A stretch of 10,649 nt of DNA, from the NCBI GenBank assembly GCA_937888765.1, contig CALASU010000027.1, positions 1 through 10,649 on the forward strand, written 5' to 3'. Position numbers and translations under genes: made by a program. The stretch comes from an uncultured Clostridia bacterium (GTDB lineage Bacteria > Bacillota > Clostridia > Lachnospirales > Anaerotignaceae). Shown here piece after piece: positions 1 through 7,543 of the stretch (the first letter of the stretch is position 1; each line of letters begins with the position of its first letter). Below the pieces are notes generated by a model, which made no database searches, was not told where the DNA came from, and worked only from the letters and a program-made list of their open reading frames with translations.

Positions 1-235
1 CCACGCAAGGGGCAGGCCCCAGGGTCGTGCAGGTTTCTGTTTTGTAATCCGGCTGTTGCAGACAGGCCAGCAGGCTGTCCCGGAATTTGACGGCGCCCCG
101 GAGGACTCTGCCCTCCTCCTGGCCGGTAAAGGTCACGGACGCCAGGTCACCGAAGGGCGGACAGTTCTGCACCCGTCGCAGGCCGATCTCCAGCTCGTAG
201 AAGCTGTCGTAATCCTGTTTGGCCGCCAGGGTGAT
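1..235 (-). other. PriA (primosomal helicase N') C-terminal fragment, in frame with the antiporter
   Basis: Codons 310-387 carry the C-terminal hallmarks of PriA, the replication-restart helicase. They are ITLAAKQDYDSFYELEI (helicase end, normally preceded by an IQT-type strand), a Pro-Pro-Phe motif at 335-337 (NCPPFGDLASV), and LGPAP at 381-385, close to the usual PriA end. The segment is soluble and charged, unlike everything else in the operon. Positions 1-240 have 152 G+C of 240 (63%), against 129 of 240 (54%) at 421-660 and 50 of 120 (42%) at 661-780. Glutamate is GAG in seven of eight codons at 310-387 but GAA throughout the antiporter part. No helicase motifs, zinc-binding cysteines or gene start are present. 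It is either a join to another genome or a rearranged fragment. Confidence 0.8.
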
Positions 236-1162
236 CAGCAGGATCACCATGGGAATCAGGTCGGTGGTCGTGCCAAAAACAGTGACGCGGCTCATGATAA
301 CGTCCTGAATCACCGACAGCAGGATGCACAGCAGGATCAGGCTGCCCCATTTTGCATCGTGCATAAACAGCTTACAGCTTACGATGATCGTACCGAATAC
401 ACCTGTTTTTGTCAGCAGACAGCTCAGCAGTGCACTGGAAGGTGCGGGAGCAACGGTATACGCCGCAGGCAGCCACACATGCAGAGGGAACAGCCCCGCT
501 TTTGCCGCAAAACCGAACAGAATCAGTACACCTGTCAGATAGAAGGAAGATTTGTCTTCCTGCGCCTGCATGAATGCAGACAGTTCAGCCATGTTCAGCG
601 TACCAGCCATCTGATACATCATGAACAGACCCATCAGTGTAACCAGACCACCGATCACGGCAACTGCCAGATAGGTATGTGCCGCACGGATTGTTGCATC
701 ATCTTCTTCATGCATAACCAGTACAAAGGATGTAAAGGACATCATTTCAAAGAAGATAAAGGTTGTAAACAGATCGGCAGACAGGAAAATCCCCATCGTT
801 GCGCCTAATGTCAGGAATACAAACAGGTAGTAGCGGTTTCTGTTACATTCGCCCTGCGCCATATATTCCTTGGAAAAAATTGTAGTAATCAGCCAGATTG
901 CAGAAGTCAGCACAGCCAGAATCACGCCGAAGCCGTCTGCCGCAAACTGGATACCCAGACCGCAGAAACCGGGAATGGAATATACCGTTTCTTTCCCGAT
1001 CAGCAGCAGGCTTGCCGCAAATACCACTGCGGATACCAGCCAGCCCCAAAGATCACGGGCATTTTTATTGCTTCTGCCAATCACATAGCCAATGACTGCA
1101 CCCAGAAACGGGAAGAAAACCAAAAATGGTAATATGATACTTGTTACTGCATGATGTTCCAT
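1..1162 (-). CDS. Fourth NuoL/M/N-MrpD-type subunit, partial; reading frame becomes chimeric after about residue 278
   Basis: The frame is open from ATG at 1162 to the window edge (387 codons, no stop). The start has a strong ribosome binding site (AAAGGAGGGG) that overlaps the stop of the gene before it. Residues 1 to about 278 are a proton-conducting antiporter-like subunit: a hydrophobic N-terminus, then TM5 with the conserved Glu (FIFFEMMSF, E139). The TM7-TM8 block follows, with Lys221 in FAAKAGLFPLHVW and Lys252 in LLTKTG. It resembles the two upstream paralogues around residues 75-150. The family normally continues for another 200 or so residues (KR-LAYSS motif, TM10 and TM12 lysines), and these are absent. 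Instead the frame enters an MreD-like stretch (about 279-309) and a PriA C-terminus (310-387). As written, the product cannot be a working antiporter subunit. The true gene probably continues elsewhere. The family assignment of the first 278 residues is confident; the rest is treated as foreign. Confidence 0.85.
   Translation of the reverse strand, partial: MEHHAVTSIILPFLVFFPFLGAVIGYVIGRSNKNARDLWGWLVSAVVFAASLLLIGKETVYSIPGFCGLGIQFAADGFGVILAVLTSAIWLITTIFSKEYMAQGECNRNRYYLFVFLTLGATMGIFLSADLFTTFIFFEMMSFTSFVLVMHEEDDATIRAAHTYLAVAVIGGLVTLMGLFMMYQMAGTLNMAELSAFMQAQEDKSSFYLTGVLILFGFAAKAGLFPLHVWLPAAYTVAPAPSSALLSCLLTKTGVFGTIIVSCKLFMHDAKWGSLILLCILLSVIQDVIMSRVTVFGTTTDLIPMVILLITLAAKQDYDSFYELEIGLRRVQNCPPFGDLASVTFTGQEEGRVLRGAVKFRDSLLACLQQPDYKTETCTTLGPAPCV
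236..328 (-). other. MreD-like segment inside the chimeric frame
   Basis: Codons 279 to about 309 of the left-end frame do not look like an antiporter helix. They read like the N-terminal part of rod-shape protein MreD: a hydrophobic helix (CILLSVIQDVIM), then an SRVTVFGTTTDLIP stretch. This matches the family pattern of Arg, Phe-Gly, a short spacer, Asp-Leu, then a second hydrophobic helix. MreD is a small membrane protein of the cell-wall elongation machinery and has no link to Mrp-type complexes. The segment is only about 31 residues and lacks the start and the rest of the protein, so it is a fragment. The call rests on pattern recognition of a short hydrophobic stretch and is less certain than the PriA call beside it. 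Confidence 0.5.
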
Positions 1163-1178
1163 TCTTTTCTCCCCTCCT

Positions 1179-2657
1179 TTACAGAATACCCAGAACAGCA
1201 TTGCTCATAATATTGAGCAGTGGTTCGGGGAACAACCCCATCAGCACAGATACCACTGTCAGAAGCACAAGAGGTACTGTCATGTATTTATTGGGGTCAG
1301 ATACGTGATGATAGTAGTTTTCGGGATACTCCTTATTTCTGGGGAAGTACGCCCGCATAATGATATAAAATACATACAGTGCTGTCAGCAGTGCGGAAAT
1401 AATCAGTGCCGCAATGCCGATGTATGCAATCTGGTTGCCGCTTTCTACAGCCGCAGTTGCCAGTGCCCATTTACTGTTGAAACCCGCAAAGGGAGGCACA
1501 CCAACCAGACCGATGCCTGTAATTGCCATAGCACCAAAGGTAATCGGCATGAGTCTGCCGAAGCCTTCCACTTCGTAGAGATATTCTCTGTGTGTTTTAT
1601 ACAGCAGTGCACCTGCTGTAAAGAACAGCGTAATCTTCAGTACCGCATGGTATACCATATGCAGCATACCTGCCGCCAGACCTGCCGGTGTCATGATCGC
1701 AATACCGAAAATGATATAAGACAGGTTAGAAATTGTAGAATACGCAAATCTTCTTTTGATATGCGGTGTTCTCAGCGCAACCGTAGAACCGAATACAATC
1801 GTAATCGCCGCCGCAATCAGCATGATATACTGTGCCCATGTACCAATCAGAAAAGCCGTACCGAAGCTGTAGTATGTCAGACGAATGATCGCGAAGATAC
1901 CGGATTTTACGACTGCAACTGCGTGCAGCAGAGCCGTAACGGGTGTAGGTGCAACGGACGCTGTAGGCAGCCAGCGATAAAACGGAAATACCGCTGCTTT
2001 CACACCGAAGCCGAAAAATGCCATTACAAATACCAGTCGCAGTGTGCTTTCATTGCCTACAACCAGATGATGATCCAGTACACCGCCTGCCATAAAGTCA
2101 GTTGTAGTACCATAGCAATAGATGAATACAAAAGCAATAAATACAAGGGATGCCCCGAACATCATATACATAATATAAGTTTTTGCCGCATGACGCGCTT
2201 TGTTATCCTGCGCGTGCATAACCAGCGGCAATGTTACCAGTGTTAAGAATTCATAGAAGAGGTACAGTGTCAGGAAGTTTGCGGAAAACGCAATTCCCAG
2301 AACAATACCGAATGTCATAACAAAGAACGCGAAGAAGCGGTCTTCCCTGCCCTCATGTGTCATATATTCAAAGGCATATACCGTGGTGATGATCCAAAGC
2401 AGGGATACCATCGTCCCGAATACCATAGACAGACCATCCACATGAAGTGCAAATGTAAGCTTTTCGCTGAAGCGGAACAGTGTCACAGTCGGATTTCCTG
2501 TACCGTAGATCGCAAACAATGCAAACAGAGCATTGATGATCACAATACTGAGAACCCATACTTCCCGATGTTTTCTGTCCCTGAATTTAACCGGCAGCAG
2601 ACCAAGCCCTGCAATGACTGGAAAGATTACCGGCAACAATGTCGCAAATGCGTTCAT
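1179..2657 (-). CDS. Third NuoL/M/N-MrpD-type proton-conducting membrane subunit
   Basis: This 492-residue polytopic protein has the usual length and about 14 predicted membrane helices of the proton_antipo_M family. Residues expected in the ion channel are present: Glu136 in TM5 (LYLFYEFLTL), Lys220 (FGVKAAVFPF), Lys251 (VVKSG), the KRRFAYST motif from 301, Lys341 in the broken helix (YHAVLK) and Lys396 (AGFNSKW). Known members of the family move H+ or exchange Na+ for H+, coupled to a partner complex. It is very close to the gene just upstream, with the same order of motifs and a shared C-terminal block MTVPLVLL, so the two look like tandem duplicates. The start has GGGAGG about eight bases upstream. 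The gaps are 18 nt to the gene before it and 16 nt to the next. Which Mbh or Nuo subunit it replaces is not clear, so no symbol is given. Confidence 0.9.
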   Translation of the reverse strand: MNAFATLLPVIFPVIAGLGLLPVKFRDRKHREVWVLSIVIINALFALFAIYGTGNPTVTLFRFSEKLTFALHVDGLSMVFGTMVSLLWIITTVYAFEYMTHEGREDRFFAFFVMTFGIVLGIAFSANFLTLYLFYEFLTLVTLPLVMHAQDNKARHAAKTYIMYMMFGASLVFIAFVFIYCYGTTTDFMAGGVLDHHLVVGNESTLRLVFVMAFFGFGVKAAVFPFYRWLPTASVAPTPVTALLHAVAVVKSGIFAIIRLTYYSFGTAFLIGTWAQYIMLIAAAITIVFGSTVALRTPHIKRRFAYSTISNLSYIIFGIAIMTPAGLAAGMLHMVYHAVLKITLFFTAGALLYKTHREYLYEVEGFGRLMPITFGAMAITGIGLVGVPPFAGFNSKWALATAAVESGNQIAYIGIAALIISALLTALYVFYIIMRAYFPRNKEYPENYYHHVSDPNKYMTVPLVLLTVVSVLMGLFPEPLLNIMSNAVLGIL

Positions 2658-2675
2658 ATCGTGTCCTCCCTTTCC

Positions 2676-4136
2676 TTAGAAAATCAATCCGCTGATTGCT
2701 GCAATCACGTTCATCAGCGGAGCAGGCATTACGCCGAAGCAAACCACTGCCACAGACAGCAGCACCAGAGGTACCGTCATCAGATAATTGGGTTCTTTTT
2801 TCTGCAAAGAACCATAGTCAAAGTCCTTACCGGGGAAGAATGCGCCTAATACAACAGGCAGCAGATAGCCTGCAGTCAGCAGTGCGCTGACCATCAGTAC
2901 TGCAACGCCCAGAATACCTTCTGCACCAAACGCCAGACCGCCCTGTGCCAGATACCATTTGCTTACAAAACCACTTGTGGGAGGAATCCCGATCAGAGAA
3001 AGTGCCGCAAACGCAAAGCACCACATCACGATGGGCATTTCCTTACCCAGTGCTTTCAGTTCATATACAAATGTTTTATGTGTTTTGTAAATGATCGCAC
3101 CTGCACAAAGGAAGAGGATATTTTTTGCTACCGCATGGAAAACGACCTGCAGCAGTGCTCCCATAAAGCCTGCGGGAGAAAGCAGCATCAGACCGAATAC
3201 CACATAGGAAACATTGGACACTGTAGAATATGCCAGTCTTCTTTTCAGAAGCTTTTCTTTATATGCCAGCATGGAGCCCATGAAGATTGTCAGAATCGCC
3301 AGCCCCATCACAACTGCCTGTGCCCATGTACCGCGCAGGAAATCAGGCCCAAACAGATAGTATGTTACACGAATGATCGCCACAACACCGCCCTTGGTAA
3401 TGATACCGGACAGAACAGCAGATGCGGGAGAAGGTGCTACAGGGTGCGCTGTGGGCAGCCATGCATGCAGGGGGAACATACCCGCCTTACAGCCAAAGCC
3501 CAGAGCCATCAGCAGGAATACTGTCAGCAGCAGATCTTCTCTGCCTGTCACCTTTGCCATATCCAGTGTGCCGCCTGCAACAAACATGGTTGTTTCACAG
3601 TATGTATGCAGGAAGAAGAAACCTAACAGCCCCAGACCTGCACCAAAGATGGAATAGCCCAGATATTTAATACCTGCTCTTGCCGCCTCGGGTGTACCTG
3701 TATGGATAACCAGAGGAACGGTCAGCAGTGTCATAAATTCATAGGACAGATATAATGTAATCATATTTGCGGAGAAGCACAGGCTCATTAAGGCTCCCAG
3801 AGAAAACGTATAAAACATGAAAAAGCGTGCAGGCTTTTCTTCATGCTTCATATATTCCATAGAGAATACTGCCGCAATCAGCCAGATGGTACTGATCAGA
3901 CAGGCAAACAGCTTTGCCAGCCCATCTGTATGATACACAATCGACAGCGAGCCCATCATGTGCCACGCTTCCACTGTATGCTCTCCCATACAGAGATACC
4001 ATACCAGCAGAGCCTCCGCCGCTATTGCAATAAATACTAAAATATTACGCTGCTTTTCCTCTTTCTGGAAGCCAATGAGCAACCCCATAATCAGCGGGAA
4101 TATCATCGGAAGCAGCATGATCGCATTTCCGTTCAT
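2676..4136 (-). CDS. Second NuoL/M/N-MrpD-type proton-conducting membrane subunit
   Basis: This 486-residue membrane protein of the proton_antipo_M family has about 14 helices. The channel residues are intact: Glu133 (LYLSYEFMTL), Lys217 (FGCKAGMFPLHAW), Lys248 (IITKGG), the KRRLAYST motif near 298-305, Lys338 (FHAVAK) and Lys393 (SGFVSKW). The HAWLPTAHPVAPSPASA stretch is the classic TM7-TM8 linker of complex-I antiporter-like subunits. It is the sister of the following gene: the two share the start (MN, LLP-IFP), an EYM-HE motif near residue 95, and MTVPLVLL near the C-terminus. The ribosome binding site AGGTGAG lies close to the ATG, and a 31-nt gap separates it from the subunit upstream. 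All lysines and the TM5 glutamate are kept, so it should be a functional channel rather than a decayed copy. Confidence 0.9.
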   Translation of the reverse strand: MNGNAIMLLPMIFPLIMGLLIGFQKEEKQRNILVFIAIAAEALLVWYLCMGEHTVEAWHMMGSLSIVYHTDGLAKLFACLISTIWLIAAVFSMEYMKHEEKPARFFMFYTFSLGALMSLCFSANMITLYLSYEFMTLLTVPLVIHTGTPEAARAGIKYLGYSIFGAGLGLLGFFFLHTYCETTMFVAGGTLDMAKVTGREDLLLTVFLLMALGFGCKAGMFPLHAWLPTAHPVAPSPASAVLSGIITKGGVVAIIRVTYYLFGPDFLRGTWAQAVVMGLAILTIFMGSMLAYKEKLLKRRLAYSTVSNVSYVVFGLMLLSPAGFMGALLQVVFHAVAKNILFLCAGAIIYKTHKTFVYELKALGKEMPIVMWCFAFAALSLIGIPPTSGFVSKWYLAQGGLAFGAEGILGVAVLMVSALLTAGYLLPVVLGAFFPGKDFDYGSLQKKEPNYLMTVPLVLLSVAVVCFGVMPAPLMNVIAAISGLIF

Positions 4137-4167
4137 TTTTTCTCACCTTATCCTTTCGTGGTTGCCA

Positions 4168-5682
4168 TTACTGCAGCAGGGTAATACCCATTTCAATCAC
4201 ATGAATGAAGGGGTGATACCAAACGCCCAAAGCTACATTCGCAAGGATAAACAGTACGATTGCAATGCAGAATGTAGGAGAAAGGGAAATTTTTTCGTGT
4301 GCAAGTTTTTCCTCGGGTTTTTCCGGTGTCCAGATGGCAATAACGGAAGGCAGGAAATACATTGCATTCAGAATCATACTGATTGCCAGTACGATCAGTA
4401 CTGCCGCACTTTTACCGGGTGTATAAATAGATGCAGAAGCAAAATACAGCTTGGAAACAAAGCCTGCTGTCAGAGGTACCCCTACCATGGAAAGCGCGCC
4501 GATGGTAAAGCCAATCCCTGCCAGAGGGTTTCTCAGTGCTGCCCCTTTCATGTGATAGATCTGTTCTTTGCCTTCACATTCATCTACAAATTCACCACAG
4601 CAGACAAACAGCATTGCTTTTGTAAATGCGTGTGCCAGAATGTGGAAAATACCCGCAGTCATACCGATATGGCTGCCCATACCGATACCCATATAGATAT
4701 ACCCGATCTGTGCCACGGAAGAATATGCCAGCATACGCTTCATGCGTGTTTCTCGTGTTGCATAAATAGAACCCATAACCATGCCCGCCAGACCAAATGC
4801 AAACAGGATATCCACAATCTTCAGTTCATTCATAACGTCAATAGAGAATACGCCGTAAATCAGCTTGATACCCAGAATGATGTAACTTTTCAGCACCAGA
4901 CCGGACAGGATACCACTGGAAGTACTTGTTGTAGAACCGTATGCACCGGGCAGCATGGAATGGAATGGGAACAATGCACTTTTTATCCCGATACCGATAA
5001 ACATAAAGCCGGATACTACCAGCAGAGGGAAATGATATTCCCCGCTTGCTGCAAGCGCAGTAATCGCTTCTTTTGCCTGCGGCATCAGCAGCTGCCCTGT
5101 GATGCTGTACAGAATACAGAGTGCCAGCAGGAACAGACCGGAACCAAGCAGACTGATAACCAGATAGTGTGTCGTACCAACCATGGCCTGCGGCGTCCCT
5201 TTCGCCATAATCAGCGCACAGGAAGCAATTGTTGCAATTTCGATAAATACGTATGCTGTGAACAGGTCATTTGTATAAACCAGTGCCAGCATGGAGCCAA
5301 AGAGTGCGTTGAGCATAATAAAGTAGAGATTCTGCTTTTCAGGCACTACCTCCGCATAAATAAACTCTGCACCCCCTGTAATTGTCAGGAACATAACCAC
5401 ACTGAACAGCGTCGCCATCAGTGCTTCCAGAGGCCCTACCCTCAGTTCATTCCCCCATGGTGCTGGAAAATGCCCCATCATAAAGGTAAAGGTTTCCGCA
5501 TTCTGTGTTACACTGAACAGCAGAATGGCAGACATGATCCCAACAATGAGCACCATCGCCCCGTGGATTCTTCTTGCCATTTTTCCTGTTTTGCAAAGCG
5601 GTGTGATAATCCCGCAGAACATTGCCAGAAAAATACTGAAGAAAGGGATATTATGTATAAGATTTACATGTCCATGATGCAT
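4168..5682 (-). CDS. MbhH/MrpD-type antiporter subunit (first large subunit of the operon)
   Basis: This 504-residue polytopic protein directly follows the MrpC-type gene, the position of MrpD in Mrp operons and MbhH in membrane-bound hydrogenases. The reading frames overlap by one base (TAATG), and GGAGG lies just upstream, so translation is probably coupled. Expected channel residues are visible: Glu148 in TM5 (YVFIEIATIA), Lys234 (IGIKSALFPFHSML), Lys265 (LVLKSY), KRMLAYSSVAQIGY from 315, Lys355 (HAFTK) and Lys411 (AGFVSKLYF). It is clearly diverged from the two downstream paralogues: it has IEIA instead of YEF, and an AYGSTTSTSSG linker instead of the VAPSP type. It is therefore the best candidate for the true MrpD/MbhH equivalent, with the others being additional subunits. 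The likely role is Na+/H+ translocation in the cytoplasmic membrane. Confidence 0.9.
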   Translation of the reverse strand: MHHGHVNLIHNIPFFSIFLAMFCGIITPLCKTGKMARRIHGAMVLIVGIMSAILLFSVTQNAETFTFMMGHFPAPWGNELRVGPLEALMATLFSVVMFLTITGGAEFIYAEVVPEKQNLYFIMLNALFGSMLALVYTNDLFTAYVFIEIATIASCALIMAKGTPQAMVGTTHYLVISLLGSGLFLLALCILYSITGQLLMPQAKEAITALAASGEYHFPLLVVSGFMFIGIGIKSALFPFHSMLPGAYGSTTSTSSGILSGLVLKSYIILGIKLIYGVFSIDVMNELKIVDILFAFGLAGMVMGSIYATRETRMKRMLAYSSVAQIGYIYMGIGMGSHIGMTAGIFHILAHAFTKAMLFVCCGEFVDECEGKEQIYHMKGAALRNPLAGIGFTIGALSMVGVPLTAGFVSKLYFASASIYTPGKSAAVLIVLAISMILNAMYFLPSVIAIWTPEKPEEKLAHEKISLSPTFCIAIVLFILANVALGVWYHPFIHVIEMGITLLQ

Positions 5683-6056
5683 TATTCGCCTTCCTCCTCT
5701 CTGGCAAGTTTCATAATTTCGTCCATATTCAATGTGCCATAGTGCTTATACAATCTCTGCACCAGAGCAAGGGAAAATGCTGTAATACTTACAGATACTA
5801 CAATCCCTGTCAGAACCAGACCCGCAGGAACAGGGTTGATATAATAGTCCGCATCAATCACGCCATTTGTCAGAATAGGCGCAATTCTGCCGAAGATATA
5901 CCCTTTTGCGGCCAGAAACAGATACACAGCCGTATCCATGATATTCAGACCGATAAATTTCTTAATCAGATTGTTTTGCAGAAGCAGATTCATAAATCCT
6001 ATACCAAAGAGGATGACTGACGCTGCCTCATAAAAATTTGTCAATAAATGATTCAT
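5682..6056 (-). CDS. mrpC: MrpC/MbhG-type (NuoK-like) subunit
   Basis: This is a 124-residue membrane protein with three predicted helices, the size and shape of MrpC and NuoK. The second and third helices carry the family pattern NPVPAGLVLTGIVV at 74-87, followed by a helix ending in a basic YKHYGT stretch and an acidic tail (EEEGE). In Mrp and Mbh complexes this subunit sits between the large antiporter-like subunit and the small subunits and helps form the ion path. Most relatives I recall have Gln-Ala after Pro in this motif; here the pair is Ala-Gly, a minor divergence. The start lies two bases after the stop of the fused MbhE-MbhF gene, and its stop overlaps the next ATG by one base. 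Confidence 0.9.
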   Translation of the reverse strand: MNHLLTNFYEAASVILFGIGFMNLLLQNNLIKKFIGLNIMDTAVYLFLAAKGYIFGRIAPILTNGVIDADYYINPVPAGLVLTGIVVSVSITAFSLALVQRLYKHYGTLNMDEIMKLAREEEGE

Positions 6057-6058
6057 AA

Positions 6059-6970
6059 TCAGATGTCTCCTTTAGTAAACAGTGCATAGAATCCATACAT
6101 CGTGCAGGCTACAACCAGACCGACACAGACATTCAGCGGCAGAATAAAGCCGGAGCTGAGAATGTTGCCAGGGGTGCCCTTGGGAATCTCCCAGCCCACA
6201 TGGTTTGCCCCCGTAAAGAAGGAATAGCTCTTACAGCCGCAGTATGTCAGCAGACAAGCCGCACTGATCAGTGTCAGTGTACGGAATGTAAAGAATGTCT
6301 GCATTTTCTTCTGGCCATACGCCGCAGAATACAGGATCAGACCTGCACCAACGATAGACCCTCCGGAGAAACCGCCCCCGGGAGAAAGATGCCCGTTCAG
6401 TATAACGTAAATGCCATACAGAATAACAACGGGTGCAAGACCTTTTGCCCCTACCTTCAGAATCTGTTTCATATCTTCCATATCGAAGATATCATCTTCC
6501 GCATTTTCCTTATCTTCCTCTGCACTGATATTTTTACTGTCACGTCTTAACAGCATCACAACACAGATAACAGAAAGGAACAATACATTTGCTTCCCCGA
6601 AGGTATCAAATGCACGATAGTCCAGAATCATACCTGCTACAAAGTTGATTGCACCTGTTTCCTCAATCCCTTTTTCCAGATATCTTGCCGCCACTTCATT
6701 GTTTGCAGGGTTGCCGGGATCACCAAAGGCAGGCAGATCTATAACAACCATCAGCATAATAGCAATAAATACCATAGAAACCAGTACACAGAAAATATGG
6801 TACAGTCTTTTATCCGTACGGATATGCTCCATGGAAAACATTTCCCGGAAATTGGGCAGTTCTTTTTTCGTTCTGGTAGAAATATACTTATCTGCATCAA
6901 TCAGAACAGAGTCCCCATCAATCCAGCTTTTCAGCTTCTCCCAGAAAGATTTGTTTTCGTTCAAATTCAT
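6059..6970 (-). CDS. MbhE-MbhF (MrpA C-terminal piece plus MrpB) fusion protein
   Basis: This is a 303-residue two-domain protein. Residues 1-55 are charged and probably cytosolic. Residues 57-142 match the MbhE-like end of MrpA: a helix ending in IDLPAFGDP (77-85), ETGAINFVAGMILDYRAFDTFGE (104-126), then another helix. An acidic linker follows at about 146-168 (AEEDKENAEDD). Residues 169-300 are an MnhB/MrpB domain with four helices and the marker HLSPGGGFSGG at 194-204. In classical Mrp operons the first part belongs to the large MrpA and the second is a separate MrpB; in Mbh-type clusters they are MbhE and MbhF. The fusion fixes their 1:1 ratio. It overlaps the preceding gene by one base (TGATG). 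The product should be a structural and ion-path subunit of the membrane arm. Both domain calls are firm; the fusion is seen directly with no stop or frameshift between domains. Confidence 0.9.
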   Translation of the reverse strand: MNLNENKSFWEKLKSWIDGDSVLIDADKYISTRTKKELPNFREMFSMEHIRTDKRLYHIFCVLVSMVFIAIMLMVVIDLPAFGDPGNPANNEVAARYLEKGIEETGAINFVAGMILDYRAFDTFGEANVLFLSVICVVMLLRRDSKNISAEEDKENAEDDIFDMEDMKQILKVGAKGLAPVVILYGIYVILNGHLSPGGGFSGGSIVGAGLILYSAAYGQKKMQTFFTFRTLTLISAACLLTYCGCKSYSFFTGANHVGWEIPKGTPGNILSSGFILPLNVCVGLVVACTMYGFYALFTKGDI

Positions 6971-7233
6971 CAGCCCTCCCTTGTACCTTTCAGTTCACGT
7001 ACTTTTTTCAGTGTCAGGAAGAACAGAACCGTATCTACCCCCGCACCTACAGCTGCTTCTGTAATCGCCAGGTCGGGAGATTCCAGAAACAGCCAGATGA
7101 TCGCCATAATAGAACTATAGCCCATGAAAATGATAACTGCCATAAACAGATTTTTTGTCACTGAAACGCCGATCGCACTGGCAATCAGAAATACTACCAG
7201 AATCATCTGAATGGTAATACTAAAATCACTCAT
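6970..7233 (-). CDS. DUF4040/MbhD-type small subunit
   Basis: This is an 87-residue protein with three short helices. The marker is ESPDLAITEA at 51-60, followed by AVGAGVDTVLFF, typical of the MbhD/DUF4040 domain found at the C-terminal end of MrpA. Here it is a separate gene, as in membrane-bound hydrogenases, while the second half of the MrpA tail (MbhE) is fused to the next gene. The acidic residues in this motif lie in a membrane helix and are thought to be part of the ion path in Mrp and Mbh structures. It overlaps mrpG by four bases (ATGA) and the following gene by one, so translation of all three is probably coupled. Confidence 0.9.
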   Translation of the reverse strand: MSDFSITIQMILVVFLIASAIGVSVTKNLFMAVIIFMGYSSIMAIIWLFLESPDLAITEAAVGAGVDTVLFFLTLKKVRELKGTREG

Positions 7234-7541
7234 TTTTCACGCATCCTTTCTTCCGCATCCTTGTTTGTCAAAAGTTCCACTTTTGCAATCATATGTGTTG
7301 CAATCGGGCTGCTCAGCCAGAAAAATACAATAATCAGAATATATTTTGCCGCATGAAAAATATTCTGACTCAGAAGCAGCAGACCCAGAGATACAAAAAA
7401 CAGACCCATTGTATCCCCCAATGCCGCTGCATGCATTCTGTTCAATACATATTTCAGACGAAATATACCGAAAACAGAGCAAAGGAATACCAATAAGCCC
7501 ATAATAATAAAAATCGCCGCAATGATTTCTCGAATTGCCAT
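7230..7541 (-). CDS. mrpG: Na+/H+ antiporter subunit G
   Basis: This is a 103-residue protein with three predicted helices. It carries the MnhG/MrpG family pattern: a first helix, then FRLKYVLNRMHAAALGDTMG (27-46), a hydrophobic middle, and SSPIATHMIAK near 77-87. MrpG is one of the small subunits needed to assemble Mrp antiporters and corresponds to MbhC in membrane-bound hydrogenases. The gap to mrpF is two bases and the stop overlaps the next start by four. It has the normal length for the family and shows no defect. Confidence 0.93.
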   Translation of the reverse strand: MAIREIIAAIFIIMGLLVFLCSVFGIFRLKYVLNRMHAAALGDTMGLFFVSLGLLLLSQNIFHAAKYILIIVFFWLSSPIATHMIAKVELLTNKDAEERMREK

Positions 7542-7543
7542 GA

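Noticed and set aside
1..235. Reading the left end as a genuine extra domain of the antiporter
   Set aside because: The segment is soluble, carries PriA C-terminal motifs, differs in G+C and codon use, and replaces helices needed for channel function. A foreign join explains it better.
3958..5742. A 594-codon open frame on the plus strand
   Set aside because: It is antisense to the MbhH-type subunit. The translation is rich in Cys, His, Gln and Arg with no family motif, and there is no ribosome binding site. It is a by-product of codon use on the other strand.
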